Source of the DNA: Rhodobacter sp.
GTDB taxonomy: Bacteria > Pseudomonadota > Alphaproteobacteria > Rhodobacterales > Rhodobacteraceae
NCBI GenBank assembly: GCA_027489175.1
Contig: JAIYAE010000014.1
Coordinates: 62,001 to 126,000, forward strand
Direction of reading: 5' to 3'
Length of the DNA stretch: 64,000 nt
Below, in pieces: positions 32,202-40,875 of the stretch. The position numbers were made by a program, and so were the translations under genes. Position 1 is the first letter of the stretch; each line of letters opens with the position of its first letter. The notes under the pieces are model-generated. The model was given only the letters and a program-made list of their open reading frames with translations, did no database searches and was not told the origin of the DNA.

Positions 32202-33230
32202 ATGGCCGAGATCGCAACCCTTGGGCAGATCGGCGGCGTTGACGTCCGGTCGGCCACGCTGACCGGGTCGGGCGCGTTGCGCGTGGTCCTGATGACCTAC
32301 GGCGCGCGGCTGGCGCAGCTTTGGGTGCCGGACCGGGGCGGGGTGCTGGCCGATATAGTGCTGGGTCACGACACGCTGGAGGACTGGCAGACCCAAGGCG
32401 GCTATCTGGGGGCGACCTGCGGGCGCTATTCCAACCGCATCGCCGATGGGCGGTTCCTGCTGGACGGGCACATTGTGCAGGTCGACCAGAACGAAGGCGC
32501 GCAGCATCTGCATGGCGGGGTGCAGGGGTTTGACCGGAAGATCTGGGAGATCGACAGCCATTCGGACGCGCATGTGACCTTTGCCACCACCTCACCTGCA
32601 GGTGAGATGGGCTATCCCGGCGCGCTTGGGGTTCAGGTGACCTTCCGTCTGCAGGCTTTGGGACTGGAGATCGAGATGTCGGCCGAAACTGATGCACCGA
32701 CGATCGTGAACCTGGTGAACCACGCCTATTTCAACATGGCGGGGCAGAGTGTGGGCGACGTGCTGGCCCAGCATCTGCAGGTTGCGGCCGGGTTCTACCT
32801 GCCGGTCGACGACCGCCTGATCCCTACGGGTGAGGTGCGGTCGGTCACCGGCACGGCATTTGACTTCAGCACCCTGCGCGCGATCGGGGAAAAGATGCCG
32901 GGGCCGGACGGGTTTGACCACAACCTCTGCCTGTCCGCCCCGTTGGATACCAATGGCCTGCGCCCTTGCCTTGAGGCGGTCGATCCGACCTCAGGTCGCC
33001 GCATGCGACTGGCCACCTCGGAACCGGGCGTTCAGCTTTACACCGGCGCGCATTTCGACGGCACGCCGGGCAAGGCGGGCGCGCGCTATCCGCGCTTTGC
33101 GGGCTTTGCCGTGGAAACCCAGCGCTTCCCTGATTCGCCGAACCGCCCGCATTTTCCCAGCGCGCGGCTTGATCCGGGGCAGACCTACCGCCACCGGATG
33201 GCGTTTGATTTCGCCCCCCTTGCCGGGTGA
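32202..33230 (+). CDS. galM: Aldose 1-epimerase (mutarotase)
   Basis: A 342-residue mutarotase interconverting alpha and beta anomers, so that the transporter and dehydrogenase receive the right form. Conserved sites: YLGATCGRYSNRIADGRF, EGAQHLHGGVQGFDRKIW (catalytic His), NLVNHAYFNMAG (second His) and the late catalytic glutamate in FAVETQRFPDSPNRPHFP. It closes the first sugar operon, 20 bases after the semialdehyde dehydrogenase gene, and is followed by a GC-rich hairpin. Confidence 0.92.
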   Translation: MAEIATLGQIGGVDVRSATLTGSGALRVVLMTYGARLAQLWVPDRGGVLADIVLGHDTLEDWQTQGGYLGATCGRYSNRIADGRFLLDGHIVQVDQNEGAQHLHGGVQGFDRKIWEIDSHSDAHVTFATTSPAGEMGYPGALGVQVTFRLQALGLEIEMSAETDAPTIVNLVNHAYFNMAGQSVGDVLAQHLQVAAGFYLPVDDRLIPTGEVRSVTGTAFDFSTLRAIGEKMPGPDGFDHNLCLSAPLDTNGLRPCLEAVDPTSGRRMRLATSEPGVQLYTGAHFDGTPGKAGARYPRFAGFAVETQRFPDSPNRPHFPSARLDPGQTYRHRMAFDFAPLAG

Positions 33231-33238
33231 CCCGGCCG

Positions 33239-33271
33239 CCCCCGCTTTCCGCCGCATTGCAGCGGCGGGGG
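33239..33271 (+). terminator. Possible terminator hairpin after galM
   Basis: Two-part stem: CCCCCG pairs with CGGGGG and inner CCGC pairs with GCGG around a 9-base loop. It begins nine bases after the galM stop. No T-run follows, so termination would be Rho-assisted or the stem may protect the 3' end. Confidence 0.4.
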
Positions 33272-33450
33272 TGGGGCTGAAAGGGCAGGGAAATTCGGGT
33301 CAGACCCGCAAGGAATGCCGCACCTGCAGCAAGGACGGACCCAGACTTACACAGGCGCGTGAACAGATTTCTTGCATATAGTAATACTTTTGATAACGTC
33401 AGCTCAGCCACCTGAGGAGAGTGGTCAAGGGTTCCACTGGGAGGAAAATC

Positions 33451-34422
33451 ATGAACATTATCAAGACGCTCGCGCTTGGCGCGGGCCTAAGCGGACTGTT
33501 GCTTTCGGCGGCCTATGCCGAAGGCCTGCAGGGCAAGGTCATCGGCTTTTCGCAGATCGGGTCCGAGTCCGGCTGGCGTGCGGCCGAGACCTCGGTGACC
33601 AAGGCGGTTGCGGCCGAACTTGGGATCGACCTGAAATTTGCTGACGCCCAGCAAAAGCAGGAAAACCAGATCAAGGCGATCCGCGGCTTCATCGCGCAAG
33701 GCGTTGACGCGATCTTGGTGGCCCCCGTTGTGGCGACCGGTTGGGAAGAAGTTCTGACCGAAGCCAAGGAAGCCAACATCCCCGTCGTCCTGCTGGACCG
33801 TGGGATCGAAGGGCCGGAAGACCTGTATCTGACCTCGGTCGCGTCGGACCAGGTCAAGGAAGGCCGCGTCGCCGGTGAATGGCTGGTGGGTGCTGTGGGC
33901 GACAAGCAGTGCAACGTGGTTGAACTGCAGGGCACCGTCGGGTCATCCCCGGCGATCAACCGCAAGCAGGGCTTTGAAGAGGCGCTGGCGGGCAAGGCGA
34001 ACCTCGCCATCATCCGCAGCCAGACGGGCGACTTCACCCGCTCCAAGGGCAAGGAAGTGATGGAAGGCTTCCTCAAGGCCGAAGGCGGCGGGGCGAACAT
34101 CTGCGCCGTCTACGCCCACAACGACGACATGGCCGTGGGCGCCATTCAGGCGATCAAGGATGCGGGCCTGAAGCCCGGCACGGATATCCTGGTCGTGTCG
34201 ATCGACGCGGTTCCCGATATCTTCGCCGCAATGGTTGCTGGTGAGGCCAATGCCACGGTTGAGCTGACGCCCAACATGGCCGGTCCTGCGTTCGAAGCGC
34301 TGGACGCTTACCTGAATGGCGGCACCGTCCCGCCGAAGTTCATCATCACCGAGTCGAAACTGTATACCCCCGCAGACGATCCGCAGGGCGAATACGACCG
34401 CCGCAAAGGTCTTGGCTACTAG
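33451..34422 (+). CDS. ytfQ: Galactofuranose-type ABC transporter substrate-binding protein
   Basis: A 323-residue periplasmic binding protein of the YtfQ type. The signal MNIIKTLALGAGLSGLLLSAAYAEG has a cleavage site near AYA/EG. The mature part has the YtfQ pattern: GKVIGFSQIGSESGWRAAET, KQENQIKAIRGFIAQGVDAILVAPVVATGWEEVL and VVLLDRGIE. YtfQ of E. coli binds galactofuranose and galactopyranose, and related proteins bind arabinofuranose. GGGAGGAAA fixes the start. It opens a second importer immediately after the galactose/arabinose catabolic operon, 220 bases after galM, with a likely promoter in an AT-rich patch near 33370-33400. Confidence 0.9.
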   Translation: MNIIKTLALGAGLSGLLLSAAYAEGLQGKVIGFSQIGSESGWRAAETSVTKAVAAELGIDLKFADAQQKQENQIKAIRGFIAQGVDAILVAPVVATGWEEVLTEAKEANIPVVLLDRGIEGPEDLYLTSVASDQVKEGRVAGEWLVGAVGDKQCNVVELQGTVGSSPAINRKQGFEEALAGKANLAIIRSQTGDFTRSKGKEVMEGFLKAEGGGANICAVYAHNDDMAVGAIQAIKDAGLKPGTDILVVSIDAVPDIFAAMVAGEANATVELTPNMAGPAFEALDAYLNGGTVPPKFIITESKLYTPADDPQGEYDRRKGLGY

Positions 34423-34441
34423 TTTCCTCCAGCCAGGATCA

Positions 34442-34476
34442 CCGCCGGGCAGGGGCATCGCACCCTTGCCCGGCGG
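34442..34476 (+). other. Strong stem-loop between ytfQ and ytfR
   Basis: Fourteen paired positions (34442-34455 with 34463-34476, one G-U) around the 7-base loop CATCGCA, twenty bases after the ytfQ stop and without a T-run. Its place right after the binding-protein gene fits an mRNA-stabilising or attenuating hairpin that keeps binding protein in excess over the ATPase and permeases. Confidence 0.7.
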
Positions 34477-34531
34477 AATTGCATTCTTCGCCGGAAGGGC
34501 GGACAGTTGACGAATAAGGGGAGGGGCAGGG

Positions 34532-36043
34532 ATGACCGATACGCCGGTTCTTGAGGCACGCGGGGTCGTCAAGATCTTCGGCCAGCATCGCGCGCTGGAC
34601 ACGGTGGATTTTGCCGCCATGCCGGGTGAGGTGCACGCGCTTTTGGGTGAAAACGGCGCGGGCAAATCGACGCTGATCAAGATCCTGACCGGCGCCTATC
34701 AGCCTGACGCAGGCGAATTGCTGCTGGACGGCCAGCCGATCACCCTGCGTGATCCCTTGCATGGCCAGGGCTACGGCATCGGCACTGTCTATCAGGAGGT
34801 GAACCTTCTGCCGAACCGGTCGGTGGCGGAAAACCTGTTCCTCGGTCGCCAGCCCACCCGTTTCGGCCTGGTGCGCCGCCACGAGATTGAGGCGCGCGCG
34901 CGCCAGCTGATGGCCGGTTACGGCCTTGATATCGATGTCCGGGCCGAGCTTTCGGAGTTTTCCGTCGCCGTCCAGCAGATCGTCGCCATCGCCCGCGCGG
35001 TTGAGCTTTCTGGCAAGGTTCTGGTCCTGGATGAACCCACCGCCAGCCTGGACCGGACCGAGGTGCAGCGCCTCTTTGCCGTGATCCGGGGCCTCAAGGC
35101 CAAAGGGCTGGCGATCATCTTCATCACCCATTTCCTGGATCAGGTGTTTGATCTGGCCGACCGCGTCACCATCCTGCGCAACGGGAAAAAGGTGGCCACG
35201 CAACCCCTTAGCACCCTGAACACCACCGATGTGGTGCGGATGATGCTGGGCAAGGACGTGGCCTTCGAACACCACCCGTCTTCCCTTTCCAGTGGTGCGC
35301 GCGGCGCGGTGCGGGTGCAGTTCCAGAACATCGGCCGCAAGGGCATGGCTCCCTTCGATCTGGCCGTGCATGAGGGCGAGGTTGTCGGTGTCGCGGGTCT
35401 GTTGGGCTCGGGCCGGACCGAGGTGGCGCGGCTGATGTTCGGGGTCGACGCCTCGGAAGTCGGGACGTTTGAGGTGGACGGCAAACCCGTCACCATCCGA
35501 AACCCCGCGCAGGCCGTGGCGGTAGGCTTTGGCTTTTGCCCCGAGGACCGCAAGCTGGATGGCATCTTTGGTGACCTTTCGGTGCGCGAAAACATCATCA
35601 TCGCGCTGCAGGCCAAGCTGGGCTGGTTCAAGGCGCTGAACCGCGACGACCAGATCGAACTGGCAGGGCGGTATGCCGAGGCGCTGGATATCCGTGCGGC
35701 CAACCATGATATGCCGGTGCGCCTGTTGTCGGGGGGCAACCAGCAGAAGGTGATCCTCGCCCGCTGGCTGGCGATTGATCCGACCTTCCTGATCCTCGAC
35801 GAACCCACCCGCGGCATCGACGTGGGCGCCCATGCCGAGATTGTCCGCACCATCAACCGCCTGCGGGAAGAGGGGTTGGCGCTCTTCGTCATCTCCTCCG
35901 AGATTGACGAGGTGGTGGCCTATTCCAACCGCATCGTCGTGATGCGTGACCGCGAAATGGTGGCCGAACTGACCGGCGACGCCATCGCGACCGACGCCAT
36001 CGTTCAGGCCATCGCCGGCACGCCACAAGAGGTGCGCGCATGA
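34532..36043 (+). CDS. ytfR: Sugar ABC transporter ATP-binding protein YtfR
   Basis: A 503-residue double ATPase. Domain one carries [39 protein letters not shown]; domain two carries GLLGSGRTEV (degenerate Walker A), LSGGNQQKVILARWL and LILDEPTRGIDVG. It pairs with the two permeases YtfT and YjfF. GGGGAGGGGCAGGG precedes the ATG. Its stop overlaps the ytfT start by four bases. Length and motifs are normal for the galactofuranose/ribose class. Confidence 0.92.
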   Translation: MTDTPVLEARGVVKIFGQHRALDTVDFAAMPGEVHALLGENGAGKSTLIKILTGAYQPDAGELLLDGQPITLRDPLHGQGYGIGTVYQEVNLLPNRSVAENLFLGRQPTRFGLVRRHEIEARARQLMAGYGLDIDVRAELSEFSVAVQQIVAIARAVELSGKVLVLDEPTASLDRTEVQRLFAVIRGLKAKGLAIIFITHFLDQVFDLADRVTILRNGKKVATQPLSTLNTTDVVRMMLGKDVAFEHHPSSLSSGARGAVRVQFQNIGRKGMAPFDLAVHEGEVVGVAGLLGSGRTEVARLMFGVDASEVGTFEVDGKPVTIRNPAQAVAVGFGFCPEDRKLDGIFGDLSVRENIIIALQAKLGWFKALNRDDQIELAGRYAEALDIRAANHDMPVRLLSGGNQQKVILARWLAIDPTFLILDEPTRGIDVGAHAEIVRTINRLREEGLALFVISSEIDEVVAYSNRIVVMRDREMVAELTGDAIATDAIVQAIAGTPQEVRA

Positions 36044-37101
36044 CCCGTCCGACCGTTGACTTGCGGCCCGCAAGCCTGCCGCCGAACCCGCCCTCGCGCC
36101 CGATGTTGACCTATCTTGCCCGCCCGCAGGTGATTGCCCTGGCGGCGGTTCTTCTGGTCAACTGGCTGTTGTTCCCGGGCTTTTTCTCTGTCACCTGGCA
36201 GGACGGCCGGTTCTTTGGCAGCTTGATTGACGTGTTGAACCGGGGCGCGCCCGTTGCGATCCTGGCCATCGGGATGACCGCCGTCATCGCGACCAAAGGG
36301 GTGGATCTGTCCGTTGGCGCCGTCATGGCGATCAGCGGCGCTGTTGCTGCGGTCTTGGTCACCAGCGGCGTGTCAGCCCCGGTGGCGGTGCTTGCCGCCC
36401 TTGGCGCCGGGCTTCTCTGTGGGCTTTGGAACGGCATCCTGGTGACGGTGCTGGAGATTCAGCCGATCATCGCCACCCTCGTCCTGATGGTCGCGGGCCG
36501 GGGCCTTGCACAACTGATCACCGAAGGCACAATCGTCACCTTTTCCGACCCGGTGCTGATCTTCATTGGGACGGGATCGTTTCTGGGCTTTCCGATGCCG
36601 GTCGTCATTGCCCTTGTGCTGATGATCGCCGCCACCCTGATCGTGCGCCGCACCGCCCTTGGCCTTTTGATCGAGGCGGTCGGGGTAAACCGGTCCGCCG
36701 CGCGCTTTGCGGGGCTGTCGGCCAATGCGCTTCTCCTCATCGTCTACACCTTCGCGGGCCTCTGCGCGGCCATCGCGGGACTGATCGTCGCCGGTGACAT
36801 CCGGGGGGCCGACGCCAACAACGCGGGCCTCTGGCTGGAGCTGGACGCGATCCTGGCCGTGGTCATCGGGGGCACCTCGCTGATGGGGGGGCGGTTCTCG
36901 ATCCCGATGGCGGTCTTGGGCGCGGTTATCATTCAGGCGATGAACACCGGCATTCTGATCTCCGGCTTCAGCCCGCAGTTCAACCTGGTCGTCAAGTCCG
37001 CCGTCATCATCGTCATTTTGGTGCTGCAATCGCCGCTGATGGCGCAGGCGTTCCGTCGCCGCCCCTCCGCCACACCACCCAAGTCCGGAACCCCGCAATG
37101 A
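36040..37101 (+). CDS. ytfT: Sugar ABC transporter permease YtfT
   Basis: A 353-residue inner-membrane permease with a proline-rich N-terminal stretch followed by about nine membrane segments. Conserved parts: TKGVDLSVGAVMAISGAVAAVL, GVNRSAARFAGLSANALLLIVYTFAGLCAAIAGLIVAGDIRGADANNAGLWLELDAILAVVIGGTSLMGGRF. The system uses a heterodimer with YjfF. Start and stop overlap neighbouring genes by four bases each (ATGA). Confidence 0.92.
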   Translation: MTRPTVDLRPASLPPNPPSRPMLTYLARPQVIALAAVLLVNWLLFPGFFSVTWQDGRFFGSLIDVLNRGAPVAILAIGMTAVIATKGVDLSVGAVMAISGAVAAVLVTSGVSAPVAVLAALGAGLLCGLWNGILVTVLEIQPIIATLVLMVAGRGLAQLITEGTIVTFSDPVLIFIGTGSFLGFPMPVVIALVLMIAATLIVRRTALGLLIEAVGVNRSAARFAGLSANALLLIVYTFAGLCAAIAGLIVAGDIRGADANNAGLWLELDAILAVVIGGTSLMGGRFSIPMAVLGAVIIQAMNTGILISGFSPQFNLVVKSAVIIVILVLQSPLMAQAFRRRPSATPPKSGTPQ

Positions 37102-38057
37102 CCCGCAGCCTACGGCCCTTGATGGCCACCACCTTGATCTTCCTGTTCGCCTACATGCTGGCCGTGCTGCAGCACCCGGGCATGCTGTCGACCCGGGTCC
37201 TTGGCAACTTCCTGACCGACAACGCCTTTCTGGGCATCGCCTCGGTCGGCATGACCTTTGTCATCCTGTCGGGCGGGATCGACCTGTCGGTCGGCGCGGT
37301 GATCGGCTTCACCACGGTTCTGGTCGCGGCGCTGATCATGTGGATGAACCTGCATCCCCTGCTGGCCTTCGGCATCGCGATGGTCGTGGCGGCTGGGTTC
37401 GGCGCGATCATGGGGGCGGCGATCCATTACCTGAAGGTGCCCAGCTTCATCGTCACGCTTGCGGGGATGTTCCTTGCGCGCGGCGGGGCGTCAGTCCTGT
37501 CGCCCGACAGCATCGGCATCCAGCATGAGTTTTATTCGACCATCTCGAAAAGCTATATCCTGTTGCCCGGGGGCGGGCGGTTGACGGTGGTGGGTCTTGT
37601 CATGCTGGCGGTCTTTGCCATTGCGATCCTGCTGGCGCACCGCACGCGGTTTGGGTCCAACGTCTATGCGCTTGGCGGGTCCGAAACCTCGGCCGCGCTG
37701 ATGGGGGTGCCGGTCGCGCGCACCACGATCACCATCTACGCGCTGTCCTCGGCGCTGGCGGGCCTCGCCGGGATCGTGTTTTCGCTTTACACATCAGCCG
37801 GATACAGCCTGAACGCCCTTGGCGTCGAACTTGACGCCATCGCCGCCGTTGTCATCGGTGGCACGCTTCTGACCGGCGGTTACGGCTTTATCGCGGGCAC
37901 CTTCATCGGGGTCATGCTGCAAGGACTGGTGCAGACCTACATCGTCTTTGACGGAACCTTGTCCAGTTGGTGGACCAAGATTGTGGTTGGCGTGCTTTTG
38001 TTTATGTTCATCGTGTTGCAGCGGCTGGTCTTCCGGGCCGGATCACGACGGCCCTGA
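37098..38057 (+). CDS. yjfF: Sugar ABC transporter permease YjfF
   Basis: A 319-residue partner permease with SGGIDLSVGAVIGFTTVLVAALI, YALGGSETSAALMGVPVARTTITIYALSSALAGLAGIVFSLYTSAGYSLNALGVELDAIAAVVIGGTLLTGGYG and a membrane-rich profile. YjfF-type permeases form the second half of the YtfT-YjfF channel. Its start overlaps ytfT by four bases, and the gene ends 36 bases before a GntR regulator on the same strand. Confidence 0.92.
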   Translation: MTRSLRPLMATTLIFLFAYMLAVLQHPGMLSTRVLGNFLTDNAFLGIASVGMTFVILSGGIDLSVGAVIGFTTVLVAALIMWMNLHPLLAFGIAMVVAAGFGAIMGAAIHYLKVPSFIVTLAGMFLARGGASVLSPDSIGIQHEFYSTISKSYILLPGGGRLTVVGLVMLAVFAIAILLAHRTRFGSNVYALGGSETSAALMGVPVARTTITIYALSSALAGLAGIVFSLYTSAGYSLNALGVELDAIAAVVIGGTLLTGGYGFIAGTFIGVMLQGLVQTYIVFDGTLSSWWTKIVVGVLLFMFIVLQRLVFRAGSRRP

Positions 38058-38093
38058 CACCCTTGGACCCCCAAAAGCCCTGGACCTGATGAC

Positions 38094-38813
38094 ATGAGCG
38101 AACCCGGAAGCCTGATCCGCACGCTCTCCGGGCGGCAATCGGCACGGAACTTCCATTCCTACGTCATCAACGAGGTCGGCCGCGCCATTGTGGCCGGGGA
38201 TATGCCCGTCGGCTCCAGCCTGCCCGGCGATGCCGAGATGATGGACCGCTTCGGCGTGTCGCGCACCGTGCTGCGCGAGGCGCTGAAGACGCTGGAGGCG
38301 AAAGGTCTGGTCGAGGCCCGCGCCAAGGTGGGCACCCGCGTGCTGCCCCAGTCACGCTGGAACCTTTTTGACCGGCAGGTCCTGGCCTGGAAGCTGGAAA
38401 GCGGGCCGCCTGCCGCTTTCCTCGCCTCGTTCCAGACCGTGCGCCAAAGCCTGGAGGTCGAGGCCGCCCGCCTGGCCGCCCAGAAGCGTGAGGCGGAACA
38501 TGTGCGCCTTCTGCACTATTGGCAGAAGCAGCGGATGGTCATGTCGCACCAGCCGGAACCCTTTGCCATCGCCGAGTTCGAGATCCACCGGGTCGTGGCC
38601 GAAGCCTCGGGCAACCCCTTCCTGCGCGCGTCCTCCGCCATTCTGGAGTTTGGCGTGGCGGTCGGTGTTCTGGCCCGGCTGTCCGAGGATCGTCAGGCCC
38701 CGGAGGCGGGCCTCGCTGACCTGCAGGCGGCGGGCTATGACGCGTTGATCCAGGCGATCGAGCAGGGCGATCCGGCAAGGGCAGCCCTTGTCATGGCAGA
38801 GCTGACCCGCTGA
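38094..38813 (+). CDS. GntR family regulator, FadR/FCD subfamily
   Basis: A 239-residue regulator with an N-terminal winged HTH (residues about 18-80: YVINEVGRAIVAGDMPVGSSLPGDAEMMDRFGVSRTVLREALKTLEAKGLVEARAKVGTRV) and an all-helical FCD ligand domain with the metal/ligand pattern FEIHRVVAEASGNPF. Relatives include DgoR and other sugar-acid sensors. Being the last gene of the ytfQRT-yjfF unit it probably autoregulates it; the ligand may be galactonate or arabonate, or their keto-deoxy forms. That assignment rests on context only. Confidence 0.85.
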   Translation: MSEPGSLIRTLSGRQSARNFHSYVINEVGRAIVAGDMPVGSSLPGDAEMMDRFGVSRTVLREALKTLEAKGLVEARAKVGTRVLPQSRWNLFDRQVLAWKLESGPPAAFLASFQTVRQSLEVEAARLAAQKREAEHVRLLHYWQKQRMVMSHQPEPFAIAEFEIHRVVAEASGNPFLRASSAILEFGVAVGVLARLSEDRQAPEAGLADLQAAGYDALIQAIEQGDPARAALVMAELTR

Positions 38814-38863
38814 CGTTCAGAACGGCCGGTGAAAGAAAAACCGGACTTCGGGGCTTGCATACT

Positions 38864-38884
38864 TGCAAATGGTTCTCATTTACA
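38864..38884 (+). promoter_or_regulatory. Fur/Mur-type operator upstream of metal importer
   Basis: TGCAAATG, five bases GTTCT, then CATTTACA: two 8-base inverted arms with one mismatch, in the 100-base gap before the binding-protein gene. The layout resembles the Mur (manganese uptake regulator) and Fur boxes found before sit/mnt genes in alphaproteobacteria. A TTGCAT just upstream could be a -35 box, placing the operator over the promoter. Confidence 0.65.
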
Positions 38885-38913
38885 TTCTAGTCACCCTGAG
38901 AAGAGGACCCCTC

Positions 38914-39831
38914 ATGCCCTTGACCCGTCGTGCCCTTGCCCTGTCTGCCGCTTCGATTTTGACGCTTGGCCTTGCCCTTACGCCGCTGGCCGCCCTTGCC
39001 CAGGACCGTCTGAAGGTTGTGACGACCTTCACCGTCATCGCCGACATGGCCCGCAACGTGGCCGGGGACGGGGTTGACGTGGTATCCGTCACCAAACCGG
39101 GGGCCGAGATTCATGGGTATGAGCCCACACCGCAAGACATTGTCGCGGCGGCGGATGCAGACCTGATCCTGTGGAACGGCCTTGGCCTGGAACGCTGGTT
39201 TGAACAGTTCCTTGAAAATCTGGGCGATGTCCCCTCGGCCACTTTGTCGGATGGCGTGACCCCGATCCCGATTGGCAGCGGCGAGGCGGAGGGCCGGCCC
39301 AACCCCCACGCCTGGATGAGCCTTGAGGCCGCCTTGATCTACGTGGACAACATCGAGGCTGCCCTTGCAGCCGCTGACCCCGCCAATGCCGCGACCTATG
39401 CGGCCAATGCCACGGCCTACAAGGCCAAGCTGCAAGCTGCCATCGGCCCTCTGCGCGACCAGATCGCCGCCCTTCCCGAGGATCGGCGCTGGCTGGTCAG
39501 TTGCGAAGGCGCGTTCAGCTACCTCGCCCGCGACTTTGGCCTGCAAGAGCTTTACCTTTGGCCGATCAACGCCGATGCCCAGGGCACCCCGCGTCAGGTG
39601 CAGGCGGTGATCGACGGGGTCCGCGAACACGGAATTCCGGCGGTGTTCTGTGAAAGCACCGTCTCGTCCGACCCGGCGGAACAGGTAGCGCGGGAAACCG
39701 GGGCGGCTTTTGGCGGTGTCCTTTATGTCGACAGCCTCAGCCTCGCCGATGGGCCGGTCCCGACCTATCTTGATCTTTTGCGGGTCACGACAGAAACCAT
39801 TGCCAAGGGTCTGACCCAGGCAGCGAACTGA
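38914..39831 (+). CDS. sitA: Mn/Fe ABC transporter substrate-binding protein (SitA-like)
   Basis: A 305-residue cluster A-I metal-binding protein with a signal ending near LAALAQ. The four metal ligands are His67 (AEIHGYEPTPQD), His132 (NPHAWMSLE), Glu198 (SCEGAFSYL) and Asp273 (LYVDSL). A glutamate at the third position, rather than histidine, is typical of the Mn/Fe-type SitA/MntC/PsaA proteins and argues against zinc. No histidine-rich loop is present, also against ZnuA. GAGAAGAGG precedes the ATG at 38914; a longer frame upstream runs through the operator and is rejected. First gene of a four-gene importer. Confidence 0.9.
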   Translation: MPLTRRALALSAASILTLGLALTPLAALAQDRLKVVTTFTVIADMARNVAGDGVDVVSVTKPGAEIHGYEPTPQDIVAAADADLILWNGLGLERWFEQFLENLGDVPSATLSDGVTPIPIGSGEAEGRPNPHAWMSLEAALIYVDNIEAALAAADPANAATYAANATAYKAKLQAAIGPLRDQIAALPEDRRWLVSCEGAFSYLARDFGLQELYLWPINADAQGTPRQVQAVIDGVREHGIPAVFCESTVSSDPAEQVARETGAAFGGVLYVDSLSLADGPVPTYLDLLRVTTETIAKGLTQAAN

Positions 39832-39840
39832 GGGGGCGGA

Positions 39841-40728
39841 ATGCGCGCAGCGGCGGTGAACCACAGCACGGCGGCGCCAGAGGTCGGGGCAGGCGGGGAG
39901 GGCATCCTTGCCGACGGGGTGACCGTGACCTACCGCACCGGCGTGACAGCGCTGCGCGATGCCAGCTTTGCCATCCCCAAAGGCACGATCACCGCGCTTG
40001 TCGGCGTCAACGGCGCCGGCAAGTCAACGCTTTTCAAGGCGATCATGGGGTTTCTGCCCCTGTCGCAGGGCCGCATTCGCCTGCTGGGACTGCCGGTCCG
40101 CGACGCCCTGCGCCAGAACCTCGTCGCATACGTTCCCCAGGCCGAGGAGGTGGACTGGTCCTTCCCCGTCCTGGTCGAAGACGTAGTGATGATGGGCCGC
40201 TACGGTCATATGGGCTTCCTGCGCCGCCCCTCTGCCAACGACCGTGCGAAAGTGGATGAAGCCCTGGCCCGCCTTGGCCTGACCGACCTACGCCACCGCC
40301 AGATTGGTGAACTTTCGGGCGGTCAGAAGAAGCGCGTCTTCCTTGCCCGAGCGCTGGCGCAGGAGGGCAAGATCATCCTCCTCGATGAACCGTTCACCGG
40401 CGTTGACGTCACGACCGAAGAACAGATCGTGGCCCTGCTGCGCACCCTGCGGGAAGAAGGGCATGTCATGCTCGTCTCCACCCACAACCTTGGCTCGGTG
40501 CCTGAATTCTGTGACCGCACCATCCTTGTGAAGGGCACTGTCCTGGCCCATGGCCCGACCGACACGATCTTCACCCGCGACAATCTGGAGCGCGCTTTCG
40601 GCGGCAGCTTGCGTCACTTCACCCTTGGCGGCTCGGACCTTCACGACGACGAAGACACCCGCGAGGTGCGCATCATCACCGACGACGAACGCCCCTTCGT
40701 GCAATACGGCCGGAAGGGCGACAAATAA
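39841..40728 (+). CDS. sitB: Mn/Fe ABC transporter ATP-binding protein (SitB-like)
   Basis: A 295-residue ATPase with Walker [11 protein letters not shown]-loop [35 protein letters not shown] (the VDW-FP stretch is typical of Mn/Zn importers), signature [15 protein letters not shown], Walker [12 protein letters not shown] and switch His in STHNLG. It has a glycine/alanine-rich N-terminal extension of about 20 residues and an acidic, His-containing C-terminal tail ([17 protein letters not shown]). It follows sitA after nine bases. Confidence 0.92.
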   Translation: MRAAAVNHSTAAPEVGAGGEGILADGVTVTYRTGVTALRDASFAIPKGTITALVGVNGAGKSTLFKAIMGFLPLSQGRIRLLGLPVRDALRQNLVAYVPQAEEVDWSFPVLVEDVVMMGRYGHMGFLRRPSANDRAKVDEALARLGLTDLRHRQIGELSGGQKKRVFLARALAQEGKIILLDEPFTGVDVTTEEQIVALLRTLREEGHVMLVSTHNLGSVPEFCDRTILVKGTVLAHGPTDTIFTRDNLERAFGGSLRHFTLGGSDLHDDEDTREVRIITDDERPFVQYGRKGDK

Positions 40729-40737
40729 TGCGCCCAG

Positions 40738-40805
40738 CCTTTCACCTGTCTCCAAATATCCCCGCCGGAGGCACGCCCGAGCCGGTTGCGCGCCCTTCGC
40801 GCGCA
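40738..40805 (-). repeat. Dispersed GATATTTG element, copy 2, plus GC hairpin
   Basis: On the minus strand, CCTCCGGCGGGGATATTTGG followed by AGACAGGTGAAAGG matches the core and tail of the other copies at 11.1, 49.7 and 57.8 kb. Next to it are arms TGCGCGC and GCGCGCA around CCTTC (40787-40805). It fills the gap between the ATPase and first permease genes, so it may lower permease expression. Confidence 0.65.
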
Positions 40806-40875
40806 GAGGCGAGACAAAAGACTTGCGCGGCACGCGCCCCTTTTGACAACCGTTCGAACCCGGCAAACACCCCTG

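Noticed and set aside
34439..36073. Minus-strand frame of 544 codons opposite ytfR
   Set aside because: Antisense shadow of an ABC ATPase gene.
38830..38846. CCGGT / ACCGG pair after the GntR gene as a terminator
   Set aside because: Only five base pairs and no following T-run.
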